Positions 1 to 9,029 of a DNA stretch of 64,000 bases are shown here, in pieces. Under the pieces are notes generated by a model. The model had not been told where the DNA came from. It saw only the letters and a program-made list of their open reading frames with translations, and searched no databases. The position numbers and the translations under genes were made by a program. This DNA comes from Aliiroseovarius salicola (GTDB lineage: Bacteria; Pseudomonadota; Alphaproteobacteria; Rhodobacterales; Rhodobacteraceae), in NCBI RefSeq assembly GCF_027891095.1, contig NZ_JAQIIO010000003.1, forward strand, positions 310,001 through 374,000. Reading direction: 5' to 3'. How positions within the stretch are numbered: position 1 is the stretch's first letter; every line of letters begins with the position of its first letter.

Positions 1-138
1 TCTTACTCAAATGCAACGGCGAAAACACCAAGTCGTAAGGTAAGCTTGGGCAATCTGTCGAGAAAACCGACGAATGGTCGAAGGTTTCCGCCCTGTTTCT
101 TGGGGCCACGCGCAGAACGTGTGTTCTCATGGTTCCAT
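1..138. other. Left edge, no gene recognised
   Basis: I see no convincing coding region here. Short open stretches run on both strands, but none has a recognisable motif or a ribosome binding site. One of them may be the last residues of a plus-strand gene that starts left of the window, with stops available at 34-36 or 40-42. This cannot be decided from the fragment. Confidence 0.3.
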
Positions 139-576
139 TCAGATCGACTGAGCCCGCAACCGCGCCATGTTCGAATCGCGATCATTGACCCCCAGTAGGC
201 TGGCCACCATACGCATCAGTGCATCCTCTTCATGAGCCCGCTCGCCATCTGCCAGCACAACCGACCATGCTGCTTCGATCACCTGAAGCCGATCTTCAAG
301 CGGTACGGCATCCTTGATGGCGCGGGTAAAACGCACCGTATCGGGGGCTTGGGCTTCGAAGGTTTCAGCCTTCTGACGCAGGCTCGCAGCGTCGTCTGAT
401 GACAGGTCATAACGCACCGCCAGAGCGTGATCGATGGCGGTGATTTCAGCAGCAGCATAATCCCCGTCAGAACGCGCAAGACGTACCAGAAGGGCCGACA
501 GGGCCAGACGGGCGTCATCGGAGTTGAGCGGGGCGGGGGCGGGGGCAAACAGCCTGTCAAAAAGTGATGCGATCAT
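139..576 (-). CDS. TerB-family protein (first of two)
   Basis: A 145-residue all-helical protein of the TerB / tellurite-resistance-like fold. The two short acidic motifs of the family are visible: DGDY at residues 37-40 and ADGE at 109-112, which in TerB-like proteins lie close together and can bind metal. There is no signal peptide or membrane segment, so it is probably cytoplasmic. It is the last gene of a three-gene minus-strand cluster with a secreted protein and a second TerB protein. No purine-rich ribosome binding site precedes the ATG. A tellurite role is not implied; the real role of these stand-alone proteins is unknown. Confidence 0.8.
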   Translation of the reverse strand: MIASLFDRLFAPAPAPLNSDDARLALSALLVRLARSDGDYAAAEITAIDHALAVRYDLSSDDAASLRQKAETFEAQAPDTVRFTRAIKDAVPLEDRLQVIEAAWSVVLADGERAHEEDALMRMVASLLGVNDRDSNMARLRAQSI

Positions 577-680
577 GAAAGGAGATATAGGGTGTTCTGA
601 TGCGGGCGAAAAGGCGGCAAGGTACAGCGGCAGCTCTGGGCGAGTGAAATTTGCCGGTTCACCCGCTTTGGAGCTGCCCC

Positions 681-1424
681 TCAGCTTGCGAATTTGTCCA
701 GTGGATAAAGGATGTCATCAATCGCAATCCCGCCGGGATCTCTGTTGGTGATGGTCAAGGCTGTCGCCGGAAGGCTAAGACGAAACCCGTATTCGTTCAC
801 CCCGTGGTGCGGAATAACCGTCACGCCACCAATCTGGGCTCCGGTGTTGTCGAAGAAACCCAAAGTGACGGGGCCGGGTGCCGGACGGCTGCCCAATGGG
901 TCATCATAATCGGCATGCAGTTTCAAAGCGAAACGCGTGATAGCCTGTTCAAAGACCAGCGCAAGGGAACCCTCGCCGCGACCCGAGCGCGCATCAAACC
1001 CGTCGGGGCCAAGGGGGAAGGCAGCATTTGACCCAAAGCCAGCATGATAAGCAATGGCCACGGTTTCCCTGTCTTCCCCTGTGACCACATCTATTGGCAC
1101 GCGGGGCGATCCGGTCAGAGTGTCGTGACCGTTGACTGCGTGCACGCGCTGTCCAGTCAAACGTTCACCCATCCGAACCCCGGGGGCCAACAGGATTTTG
1201 TCGAAGGACGCGCCGGGTTCGGGCAAGACCTGAAGCGTTTCAAAGTCGATCTGCCCAGCAAGCTCCGTTTCCAACTGGGTATAGGGCAGCGGCGTCACGA
1301 CACCCGTTTCACTATCAGCCCATCCGGTTGTGGCAGCGATAGAACATGCGACAAACAGGCCGCAGAGGGTTGGCAGCACACGGCGTATCCAACACAGTGT
1401 CTTGCTATCGGCGTTTGACATCAT
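681..1424 (-). CDS. Secreted hypothetical protein between two terB genes
   Basis: About 247 residues. I chose the ATG ATG pair at 1424/1421 because it overlaps the end of the upstream terB gene by about 20 bp and is followed by a signal peptide: charged start, hydrophobic core near residues 15-32, cleavage after GWA. The reading frame stays open further upstream, but that part is antisense-like and has no signal sequence. The mature part looks like a beta-rich exported domain and ends with a conserved-looking AIDDILYP segment, as in secreted carbohydrate-binding-like sandwich domains. Function not recognised. Its location inside a TerB operon is the main clue. Confidence 0.65.
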   Translation of the reverse strand: MMSNADSKTLCWIRRVLPTLCGLFVACSIAATTGWADSETGVVTPLPYTQLETELAGQIDFETLQVLPEPGASFDKILLAPGVRMGERLTGQRVHAVNGHDTLTGSPRVPIDVVTGEDRETVAIAYHAGFGSNAAFPLGPDGFDARSGRGEGSLALVFEQAITRFALKLHADYDDPLGSRPAPGPVTLGFFDNTGAQIGGVTVIPHHGVNEYGFRLSLPATALTITNRDPGGIAIDDILYPLDKFAS

Positions 1425-1827
1425 CCGGTGACAGTCCAAGTTCCTGCGTAACATGCTTGATGAAACTGGTTTCCTCATCGCGCACCACCCCATCGGCACG
1501 GGATACGCCCCAGAGAGCGGACAGCATCTCGATCCGTTTTTGGGTGTCCACGCCTTCACGTACAAGCTCGGTGAGGATCGACGTTTCTGGGGCCTCTCGT
1601 TCAAGCTTTTCGCAGGTGGCGCGGGCTTTTGCGGCTTCGACAGGGTTAAAGCCACCGTGGCGCGCAAACAGCCTGTCGATCATGGCAATTTCTTCGACCG
1701 CATAGTCCCTGTCGGCTTTGGCAAGGCGAATCAATAGCACGCCCATCGCAATTCTACCATCTAGCTCGGGCAGCGGCGGGGCCTCATGCGGGGCCTTTTT
1801 GAACTTCTGAAAGAACTCTGACAGCAT
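1405..1827 (-). CDS. TerB-family protein (second of two)
   Basis: A 140-residue paralogue of the TerB protein encoded at 139-576, with the equivalent motifs KADRDY (37-42) and RADG (110-113). It is the first gene of the minus-strand cluster. A good ribosome binding site (GGGAG) precedes the ATG, and the 3' end overlaps the start of the secreted-protein gene, which suggests translational coupling. No signal peptide. Function beyond the TerB-like fold is unknown; two diverged copies around one exported protein suggest that the three work together. Confidence 0.8.
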   Translation of the reverse strand: MLSEFFQKFKKAPHEAPPLPELDGRIAMGVLLIRLAKADRDYAVEEIAMIDRLFARHGGFNPVEAAKARATCEKLEREAPETSILTELVREGVDTQKRIEMLSALWGVSRADGVVRDEETSFIKHVTQELGLSPDDVKRR

Positions 1828-1889
1828 TGGACATCTCCCGTTCTCGAGAGCCTATCCATGGGCAGAGGACGCGGCAAGGGGACAAAAGA

Positions 1890-1923
1890 AAAGGCGCGCC
1901 GCAGCAGATGCGACGCGCCTTTC
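1890..1923 (-). terminator. Terminator after pyrG
   Basis: Inverted repeat AAGGCGCG...CGCGCCTT with one mismatch and a loop near 1904-1909. On the minus strand it is followed by a T-rich run, which fits Rho-independent termination of pyrG. Confidence 0.75.
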
Positions 1924-1941
1924 AATTTCTGCGTTGCGGGA

Positions 1942-3585
1942 TCAGACCAGCCGTTCCACCTCTTTTGCGGCACGCACGAAATCGGCAAAAAGCGGCGCCG
2001 GATCAAAGGGTTTTGATTTCAGTTCCGGGTGGAACTGAACGCCGATGAACCACGGGTGATCTTCCCACTCGACGATCTCTGGCAGGCGACCATCCGGTGA
2101 CATGCCCGAGAACTTCAACCCGCAGGCTTCAAGCTGTTCGCGGTATTTGGCGTCGACCTCATAGCGGTGACGATGGCGTTCTTCCAGTTCCGTACCACCA
2201 TAAATCCGTGCCACATTCGAGCCTTCGGACAATGTGGCCGAGTATGCACCGAGGCGCATGGTGCCGCCTTTGTCGTCCCCGACCTTGCGCTTGACCTTGT
2301 AGTTGCCCTGCACCCATTCCTTGAGGTGATAGATAACAGGGGTAAAGCGGGTTTCTCCGGCTTCATGGTCAAATTCCTCAGACCCTGCATCCTTGATGCC
2401 CGCCACGTTGCGGGCTGCTTCGACCACGGCCATTTGCATACCAAGGCAAATGCCCAGATAGGGGATCTTTCGTTCACGGGCGAATTGGGCTGCTTTGATC
2501 TTGCCTTCAGTCCCACGCTCGCCAAAACCGCCGGGGACCAGGATTGCATGGAAGCCTTCCAGATACGGAGCAGGATCACTTTTGTCAAAAAGCTCCGCAT
2601 CAACCCATTCCAGTTTGACTTTGGTCCGGTTCGCCATCCCACCATGGGCCAATGCTTCTTTGATCGACTTATAGGCGTCTTCGAGCTGGGTGTATTTGCC
2701 AACCACAGCGACTTTGACTTCGCCTTCCGCATTGTGAATACGGTCTTCGACATCTTGCCAACGGCGCAGGTCGGGTTTCGGGGCGGGGGCAATCTGGAAC
2801 GCGTCCAGAGCCGCCTGATCCAACCCGACCTTGTGGTAAGCCATGGGGGCTTCGTAGATGGATTTCAGGTCGTAGGCCGGGATAACGGCTTCTTGGCGCA
2901 CGTTACAAAACAGGCCGATTTTGGCGCGTTCCTTATCCGGAATCGGATGCTCTGAGCGGCAGACCAGAACATCGGGTGCGATACCGATTGAGCGGAGTTC
3001 TTTCACGCTATGCTGGGTCGGTTTGGTCTTCAGCTCACCGGAGGCCGCCAGATAGGGCAGCAGGGTCAGGTGCATGAAAATACACTGGCCGCGCGGGCGT
3101 TCCTGGCTGAACTGGCGAATGGCTTCAAAGAAAGGCAGGGCCTCGATGTCACCCACCGTGCCGCCGATTTCGCAGAGCATGAAATCAACCTCATCATCGC
3201 CAATGGAAATGAAGTCTTTGATTTCATTGGTCACATGCGGGATCACCTGAATGGTTTTCCCCAGATAGTCACCGCGGCGTTCTTTCTCGAGGACATTGGT
3301 GTAGATCCGCCCCGACGACACAGAATCGGTATTGCGCGCCGCCACTCCGGTGAAACGTTCATAGTGGCCCAGATCCAGATCGGTCTCCGCGCCATCATCC
3401 GTCACGAACACTTCGCCATGTTCAAAGGGGCTCATCGTGCCAGGGTCAACGTTCAAATAAGGATCAAGTTTGCGCAGGCGTACCGAATAGCCACGCGCTT
3501 GCAAAAGCGCGCCCAAAGCAGCCGAAGTCAGCCCCTTACCAAGAGAGGATACCACACCGCCGGTGATGAAAATGTAACGTGCCAT
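1942..3585 (-). CDS. pyrG: CTP synthase
   Basis: 547 residues, the usual length. It converts UTP to CTP using ATP and ammonia from glutamine. The N-terminal synthetase domain starts at once with [12 protein letters not shown] (residues 7-18), and a C-terminal class I glutamine amidotransferase domain carries PGGFGERG, the nucleophile motif GICLGMQ and the GVQFHPE histidine-glutamate motif. The frame stays open upstream to 3636, but the family always begins [10 protein letters not shown], so the ATG at 3585 is the start. It lies downstream of secG on the same strand, with 208 bp between them. A terminator follows. Confidence 0.98.
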   Translation of the reverse strand: MARYIFITGGVVSSLGKGLTSAALGALLQARGYSVRLRKLDPYLNVDPGTMSPFEHGEVFVTDDGAETDLDLGHYERFTGVAARNTDSVSSGRIYTNVLEKERRGDYLGKTIQVIPHVTNEIKDFISIGDDEVDFMLCEIGGTVGDIEALPFFEAIRQFSQERPRGQCIFMHLTLLPYLAASGELKTKPTQHSVKELRSIGIAPDVLVCRSEHPIPDKERAKIGLFCNVRQEAVIPAYDLKSIYEAPMAYHKVGLDQAALDAFQIAPAPKPDLRRWQDVEDRIHNAEGEVKVAVVGKYTQLEDAYKSIKEALAHGGMANRTKVKLEWVDAELFDKSDPAPYLEGFHAILVPGGFGERGTEGKIKAAQFARERKIPYLGICLGMQMAVVEAARNVAGIKDAGSEEFDHEAGETRFTPVIYHLKEWVQGNYKVKRKVGDDKGGTMRLGAYSATLSEGSNVARIYGGTELEERHRHRYEVDAKYREQLEACGLKFSGMSPDGRLPEIVEWEDHPWFIGVQFHPELKSKPFDPAPLFADFVRAAKEVERLV

Positions 3586-3793
3586 TAAGTTGGCTGCCCC
3601 CGTGAGATCTGGGCTTTCGAAGTGGCTCGAAAACACCCGGTCAAGTCCTTATGGAATCGCAAAACCCTATCAATGACGGGCCCCAGCGAATCCGCGCTCC
3701 ACGGGATTTAAGACTTACACGATTCCGGGCTCCCGCGCAACCGAACCGCAAGATGAGGGGCAAAAAAAACGCCCTCTTACAATGTGTAGTGGT

Positions 3794-4162
3794 TTAGTCC
3801 GCGCGGGGCGGGGTCAGGCTTTCGTCTGTAGAGACCGGCGGAAGCAAGTTCTCAACATCCGGAAGCGCTGGTGTGGCCGGTGCTGCTTCTTCGGCGCTTG
3901 GCAGGCCAAGTGCGTCCGTTACCGAGCTGTCAGAGGCATTTTTTGCAGCAATCACGGTGAGCGAAATCGACGTCACCAGAAAGGCGATTGCCAAACCCCA
4001 GGTGATTTTGGAAAGCGCAGTCGCTGCACCGCGTGACGACATGACGCCCCCGCCGCCACCGCCGCCAATACCAAGCCCACCACCTTCGGAGCGCTGAAGA
4101 AGCACAACACCGATCAGCGACAAAGCCAGGATCAGGTGGATGACAAGGACAACATTTTCCAT
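3794..4162 (-). CDS. secG: Preprotein translocase subunit SecG
   Basis: 122 residues. Inner-membrane subunit of the SecYEG channel. It shows the family layout: a first membrane helix at about 3-22 with LVLLQRS-like chemistry (VVLLQRSEGGGLG), a glycine-rich linker with seven consecutive glycines, an SRGAA motif, and a second membrane helix at about 52-72. The C-terminal tail is acidic and Pro/Ala-rich, as is common in alphaproteobacteria. It is followed by pyrG on the same strand. Confidence 0.95.
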   Translation of the reverse strand: MENVVLVIHLILALSLIGVVLLQRSEGGGLGIGGGGGGGVMSSRGAATALSKITWGLAIAFLVTSISLTVIAAKNASDSSVTDALGLPSAEEAAPATPALPDVENLLPPVSTDESLTPPRAD

Positions 4163-4503
4163 ACGCGGGGTCCAGTATTCGGTTTCAGTGTTCGATTACA
4201 ACGATCTTGCGGGTATGTAGGGGAAAGGGCGCAGCGGCGCAAGTCGCCTTTGCGGCGCTAAGGCGGATCTGTGCAGAATTTGGTTGGAATGCATCCTGTC
4301 AGTCGCGTTTTTTAGTTGTCAGCTCGAAATGGCTGCGCCTTCTTCGAAGAAAACTAGAAAACTAGAAAACTAGAAAACTAGGATTCTGGTTTTGTCTTCT
4401 GCCAAACATGCACGCCTTTTTGCATCTGCGGCGAATTAGCTGTTCCCCAAGCGGCAGAGTCCCGCTATGACGGGCCGGGTTTTCTTTGAGATAGGAACAG
4501 ACC
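4163..4503. other. Intergenic region secG / purA
   Basis: 341 bp between divergent secG and purA. It holds a 12-bp palindrome TTCTTCGAAGAA (4340-4351) that runs directly into the four-core CTAGAAAA array, then the box TTCTGGTTTT and TGCCAAA before purA. Promoters for both genes must lie here; no clear -35/-10 pair stood out. Confidence 0.6.
4349..4381 (+). repeat. CTAGAAAA tandem array 1 (4 cores)
   Basis: CTAG occurs at 4354, 4362, 4370 and 4378 in exact 8-bp register, separated by AAAA. It lies about 120 bp upstream of purA and is followed by GATTCTGGTTTT. The same unit forms arrays upstream of hflK (15237) and cpoB (31075), in the same orientation relative to the downstream gene. Confidence 0.95.
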
Positions 4504-5799
4504 ATGGCAAATGTTGTCGTCGTAGGCGCCCAATGGGGTGACGAAGGTAAAGGCAAGATCGTTGACTGGCTCAGCGAACGCGCAGATGTGATCTGCCGGT
4601 TTCAGGGCGGGCATAACGCTGGCCATACGCTCGTCATCGACGGCAAAGTATATAAACTGCACGCGCTGCCCTCGGGTGTAGTGCGTGGCGGAAAATTGTC
4701 GGTGATCGGCAATGGTGTGGTTCTGGATCCTTGGAACCTGCTTAAGGAAATCGAAACTGTGACGGCACAGGGCGTTGATATCTCGCCCGAGACCCTGATG
4801 ATCGCAGAAAATACTCCGCTGATCCTGCCGTTCCACGGTGAACTGGATCGCGCGCGTGAAGAGGCCGCGTCGAAAGGGACCAAGATCGGCACCACCGGTC
4901 GTGGCATTGGTCCGTGCTATGAAGACAAGGTTGGTCGCCGTGCGATCCGCGTCGCTGACCTGGCTGACGATGCAACGCTCGAAGCCCGCGTTGACCGCGC
5001 TCTGCAACACCATGATCCGCTGCGCAAAGGTCTGGGCATCGAGGCGATTGACCGCGATGCATTGATCGTGCAACTCAAGGAAATGGCTCCGAAAATCCTG
5101 CGCTTTGCTGCACCTGTCTGGAAGGTGCTGAACGAAAAGCGCAAAGCTGGCAAGCGGATCTTGTTCGAAGGGGCACAAGGTGCGTTGCTCGACATTGATT
5201 TCGGCACATATCCCTTTGTGACCTCGTCCAATGTGATTGCCGGGCAAGCGGCCACAGGTGTGGGCATCGGACCGGGGTCTATCGACTATGTGCTTGGTAT
5301 TGTGAAAGCCTACACCACCCGCGTGGGCGAAGGCCCGTTCCCGACCGAGCTGTTCGACGAAGATGGTCAGCGCTTGGGTGAACGCGGTCATGAATTTGGC
5401 ACCACCACCGGTCGTCAACGCCGTTGTGGCTGGTTCGACGCCGCTCTCGTGCGTCAAACTTGCGCCACCTCGGGCGTGTCGGGCATTTCACTGACCAAAC
5501 TGGATGTTTTGGATGGATTTGAAACGCTGAAAATCTGCGTGGCATACGATCTGGACGGACAACGTCTGGATTACCTGCCCACCGCCGCCGACCAGCAGGC
5601 CCGCTGCACGCCGATCTACGAAGAGATGCCGGGTTGGAGCGAATCGACCGAAGGCGCGCGCAGCTGGAACGATCTTCCAGCCAATGCGATCAAATACGTC
5701 AAACGGGTCGAAGAGCTGATCGAATGCCCGGTGGCTCTTTTGTCCACAAGCCCGGAGCGTGACGACACCATTCTGGTAACCGACCCGTTTGCGGATTGA
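4504..5799 (+). CDS. purA: Adenylosuccinate synthetase
   Basis: 431 residues, the normal length. It joins IMP and aspartate with GTP in the first committed step to AMP. The P-loop-like motif [11 protein letters not shown] opens the protein (residues 8-18) with the catalytic Asp and His region GGHNAGHT shortly after. GTTGRGIGP, the [19 protein letters not shown] block and [14 protein letters not shown] are all present. Ribosome binding site TAGGA precedes the ATG. It is monocistronic or co-transcribed with the small DUF2842 gene, although a strong terminator hairpin separates them. The upstream CTAGAAAA array could take part in its regulation. Confidence 0.98.
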   Translation: MANVVVVGAQWGDEGKGKIVDWLSERADVICRFQGGHNAGHTLVIDGKVYKLHALPSGVVRGGKLSVIGNGVVLDPWNLLKEIETVTAQGVDISPETLMIAENTPLILPFHGELDRAREEAASKGTKIGTTGRGIGPCYEDKVGRRAIRVADLADDATLEARVDRALQHHDPLRKGLGIEAIDRDALIVQLKEMAPKILRFAAPVWKVLNEKRKAGKRILFEGAQGALLDIDFGTYPFVTSSNVIAGQAATGVGIGPGSIDYVLGIVKAYTTRVGEGPFPTELFDEDGQRLGERGHEFGTTTGRQRRCGWFDAALVRQTCATSGVSGISLTKLDVLDGFETLKICVAYDLDGQRLDYLPTAADQQARCTPIYEEMPGWSESTEGARSWNDLPANAIKYVKRVEELIECPVALLSTSPERDDTILVTDPFAD

Positions 5800-5826
5800 T
5801 CCGGTGCGCATGTGACTGAAGATCAA

Positions 5827-5860
5827 GCTGGGCCCGCATCTGCCGAGGCCCGGCTTTTTT
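5827..5860 (+). terminator. Terminator after purA
   Basis: Stem GCTGGGCC / GGCCCGGC (5827-5834 and 5847-5854, one G-T pair) followed by six Ts. Typical Rho-independent terminator. Confidence 0.85.
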
Positions 5861-5875
5861 GTTAAGGAGGCCCCA

Positions 5876-6160
5876 ATGGCCCTGAGCTACAAGTCCCGCA
5901 AGCGGCTTTCACTTCTCGTTCTTCTGGTGGGATTGCCGGTCTACATCGTCTTGGCGATCTGGATTGTATCGCTGTTTGATCGCCCACCGATCTGGTTGGA
6001 ATTTCTGGTCTATGTTGTGCTTGGTTTTTTGTGGATGTTGCCCTTCAAGAAGGTATTCCTTGGGGTGGGGAAAGCGGATCCGGATGAGGATCCGGCCAAC
6101 TATCCGCATGACCCCGCCGGGAAATATGCTTTGAAGGACGATGATATTCAGGACAAATGA
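5876..6160 (+). CDS. DUF2842 small membrane protein
   Basis: 94 residues with two membrane helices (about 11-33 and 40-58) separated by a short loop containing DRPPIW, and a polar Asp/Pro-rich C-terminal tail. This matches the DUF2842 family found in Rhodobacteraceae. Strong ribosome binding site AAGGAGG six bases before the ATG. It sits after the purA terminator, so it may have its own promoter or depend on readthrough. Function unknown. Confidence 0.85.
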   Translation: MALSYKSRKRLSLLVLLVGLPVYIVLAIWIVSLFDRPPIWLEFLVYVVLGFLWMLPFKKVFLGVGKADPDEDPANYPHDPAGKYALKDDDIQDK

Positions 6161-6180
6161 TCCAGTACCACCCAAAGAAA

Positions 6181-6210
6181 AAGGCCCCTGATTTCAGGGG
6201 CCTTTTTTTT
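6181..6210. terminator. Bidirectional terminator
   Basis: Perfect 10-bp stem AAGGCCCCTG / CAGGGGCCTT with loop ATTT, flanked by A and T runs on either side. It serves the DUF2842 gene on plus and the acidic-protein gene on minus. Confidence 0.92.
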
Positions 6211-6216
6211 CTGATC

Positions 6217-8889
6217 TTATGCAGACTGGCGATCATCTGACCCGCGTTCGGAGCGGTCACCCGGGCGGAACCGGGTGGTATCTGTCAAGGTAAATTGCCC
6301 ACGTTTCAGCCGTTTGATCCGACCTTCGCGCAGCAACTTGCCAAAGGCGCGCAATCCCTCTTCGCGTGAGAAATTGTCTTCGCCTACATAGCGGCGTACC
6401 ATGCCCATTACTGTGGGTCGCGTAAAGCTCTCGCGATTGGCCACCAGAACGGTGTGACAGGCCGCCGCTTCCAGAAGTTCACCCAGTTCATGAGCACCAG
6501 TTTGCTCCACATAATCAATGAAACCGGCATCAACTTCACCCATGGCAGTGGATTGGATTTCAGCTTCTTCCACTTCCTGGGCTTCTCCTGCACTGCGCAA
6601 AACACGCCGTGGGCGGACAATATCCCCACTTGGAGTAGGGGTGGAATCAGTCACCTCTTCCGAGCTGTCAATCCGTTGTTCCGACACCAGAACCAGCGGT
6701 GGCATGCGTCGAGAAACACTATCCGATTTATCAGGGCGACGGGGGCGGACAACACGGGCCAAATCGTCACGATAGGCACCCACACTGTCCTCATCCCGAG
6801 TTGGCTCCAGTTCTTCTTTTTCGTTCCGATCTGCCCGGGTCGCCTGAACGGCCGCTTTGAGATGTGCAATGGCTGACCGACGGCGTGTTACCTCGGTGCT
6901 TTCCATCTTGTTGTTGGTTTCCGCAAGGATACGATCTACCGATTCATCGCTTTCGCCCATGCCGCTGTCGTCAAATGCCGACAGCTTGGGTTCCGTCGTC
7001 GCATCTTGGTCGGTCGGTTGTACATCGTCTGCCGAGGCCGCTTCATCCAATGCCGCCATTTCCGCCAGATCATCATCGATCACTACAGATTGAGGATCGG
7101 CCTCGGTCCGAGCTTCAGCTTCGGCCTCGGCCAGCTCAGCGATTAACTCAGCTTCTTCCTCTGGGGTAAGCATCGAGTTTTCATTATCCTGCGAGGCAGG
7201 TTCATTGCTGGGGGCTGCCTGCGGATCAGATCCAGCCTTGACGTGACGCACACGAACGACGCGGGGTTTGCGTGGCGTGGTGTCGGTGTCGTCGGCTTCT
7301 TTGGAATCTGAAGAAACGACCGAATCTGTTTTCTCCTGATCGGCTTCGGCTTGTGATGCAGCCTGCGCAACCTGATCCTTGTCTTCGGGGGCGCTGTCTT
7401 GGGCGTCGAACTCGTCGATCTGAACTTCTTCCGCTTCTTTTACGGACAGATCAGAAACAACTTCATTCGTGCGTTCTTCAAGCACTGCAGACAGGCGCGA
7501 CAGGACGCCAGAGATGGTGTCTTCGCCAGCTCCGTCGGTCAGTGCATCTTCGGCGCCATTGACGTTGTTAACCCCGCTTTGCAAGGCGGTTTCAGGCTCG
7601 GGAAGTTCCTCGTCTTCGAAGATCTCACTGTCGTCATTGGTCTGATCGATAACTGCCAGAACCGAAGACATGGCTTCGCTGGGAGATGTGTTTTTGGCGG
7701 TCTTTTCTTCTGCTTCTTCTGCGTCGGTTTTGTGGTCTTGTTCAGTCTGTGTGTTTTCGTCGGCGTGCTCCGCAACCAGCTCAGGTTCCTGAGGTTCTTT
7801 GTCGGCATCCTGCTCATTCAAGCTTTGCTGCTGGGTACGACGAGCGCGGCGGCGTTGACGGCGAAGTTCGCGAAGCTTTTTAGGAGAAAGCGGGCCCTCG
7901 GCTTCGGTCTCTTCGGTTGCGTCTGCGTCATCATTTTCAGGAGAAACTGTCGGGAGATCTGTGTCTTTCTCGGGCTCCTGGTCAGCGTCAGCTTCAGCTT
8001 CCTCAGCTTCGATTACATCTTCGGCCCGATCTTCGATTTGTGCTTCGACCTGTGCTTCGGGTGCCTCTTCGGCATCAACCACTTGCGGCTCTGCCGCGTC
8101 AGTCGCATCTTCGGCCTGTGCCTCGGGTGCAACTTCAACCTCATCCACCAAGGTGTCCACTGCGTCGGCCTCAATGATCAGGTCGGTGAATTCAGTGTCA
8201 GCCAGATCAACAGGTGTGACGAGTTCAGGTGCAAGATCCTGATCTTCTGCATATTGGTCTGCGGCCACAAAAGCTGTTTCGCCTTCGCCACGTTTTCCAT
8301 CCACCACTGCGCGAATGCGTTGCAGTTTCTCGGCAATGCTTCCAGTAACCGGTTCTGAAGCGAATGTTTCTGTTGGCTCGGCCTGATCGTTGCTTGGGGT
8401 CAGATCTTGTTCGGTGTCTGTAGCGTCTTCGGCGTCGCGTGGTTCTGCAACCGCGTCCACCGGTGCCACCGCTTCCACGACGGTTGCAACAGCGGGTTCG
8501 CTCTTCTCGTTAACAGGAGCTTTCTCTTCAACAGAAGCGTCTTCGGTGATCTCTTCAGCCACATCCTGATTCTCCAGGAGGTGATCCGCAGCAACCTGAG
8601 TCGCGCCTACAGCGGTCTGGGTGGTCTGCTCTGCATCTGCCTGACGCAGCACAACCCCATCCTCTTCCACACGAGCTTCGACGCGTTTCTGTATTTCGCG
8701 CTCGGCGATACGATGCAGCATCTCCGCATCCGGTGTCGGAGGTTCCGCACCGAAATAGCGATCATCTGCCGCCAAATCGCGAAAATACTCCGCGATTGAC
8801 TTCATCGTATTGAAAGGTTCGTCAAAACCCTCCAACGTGCACGAGAACGTACCATAAGATACAGTGAGAATCTTGCTATTGCTCACCAT
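6217..8889 (-). CDS. Large acidic low-complexity protein with conserved ends
   Basis: 890 residues. The first about 80 residues (SNSKILTVSYGTFSCTLEGF onward, with AADDRYFGAEPPTPDAE) and the last about 110 residues (GFIDYVEQTGAHELGELLEAA to the C-terminus, including a basic GKLLREGRIKRLKRGQF stretch like a winged-helix wing) look folded and conserved. Between them lie roughly 650 residues that are very rich in Glu, Asp, Ala, Gln and Thr and likely disordered, with one basic patch (LRELRRQRRRARR). I recall related Rhodobacteraceae proteins annotated as hypothetical or, wrongly, as CheA; no chemotaxis kinase motif is present. No signal peptide or membrane helix. Single gene between a terminator and a divergent thiamine gene. 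Function unknown. Confidence 0.85.
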   Translation of the reverse strand: MVSNSKILTVSYGTFSCTLEGFDEPFNTMKSIAEYFRDLAADDRYFGAEPPTPDAEMLHRIAEREIQKRVEARVEEDGVVLRQADAEQTTQTAVGATQVAADHLLENQDVAEEITEDASVEEKAPVNEKSEPAVATVVEAVAPVDAVAEPRDAEDATDTEQDLTPSNDQAEPTETFASEPVTGSIAEKLQRIRAVVDGKRGEGETAFVAADQYAEDQDLAPELVTPVDLADTEFTDLIIEADAVDTLVDEVEVAPEAQAEDATDAAEPQVVDAEEAPEAQVEAQIEDRAEDVIEAEEAEADADQEPEKDTDLPTVSPENDDADATEETEAEGPLSPKKLRELRRQRRRARRTQQQSLNEQDADKEPQEPELVAEHADENTQTEQDHKTDAEEAEEKTAKNTSPSEAMSSVLAVIDQTNDDSEIFEDEELPEPETALQSGVNNVNGAEDALTDGAGEDTISGVLSRLSAVLEERTNEVVSDLSVKEAEEVQIDEFDAQDSAPEDKDQVAQAASQAEADQEKTDSVVSSDSKEADDTDTTPRKPRVVRVRHVKAGSDPQAAPSNEPASQDNENSMLTPEEEAELIAELAEAEAEARTEADPQSVVIDDDLAEMAALDEAASADDVQPTDQDATTEPKLSAFDDSGMGESDESVDRILAETNNKMESTEVTRRRSAIAHLKAAVQATRADRNEKEELEPTRDEDSVGAYRDDLARVVRPRRPDKSDSVSRRMPPLVLVSEQRIDSSEEVTDSTPTPSGDIVRPRRVLRSAGEAQEVEEAEIQSTAMGEVDAGFIDYVEQTGAHELGELLEAAACHTVLVANRESFTRPTVMGMVRRYVGEDNFSREEGLRAFGKLLREGRIKRLKRGQFTLTDTTRFRPGDRSERGSDDRQSA

Positions 8890-9029
8890 AAATAACTCGC
8901 TTTCTCCCCCGATCCAGCAGAAACCTGTTTACCACGCATTGGATCGGAAAAATGAACAAAACCGGGAAATTCGCGGTATTTTTTCGAGGCAGGAATGTGT
9001 TTTGTTTCCATTTCGAGGACAATAACGGC

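Noticed and set aside
3-185. 60-residue open frame at the left edge
   Set aside because: It lies antisense to the start of the TerB gene region, has no ribosome binding site and no family features.
8890-9029. TPP riboswitch before thiamine pyrophosphokinase
   Set aside because: No CUGAGA-type core or paired arms were visible in this short leader.
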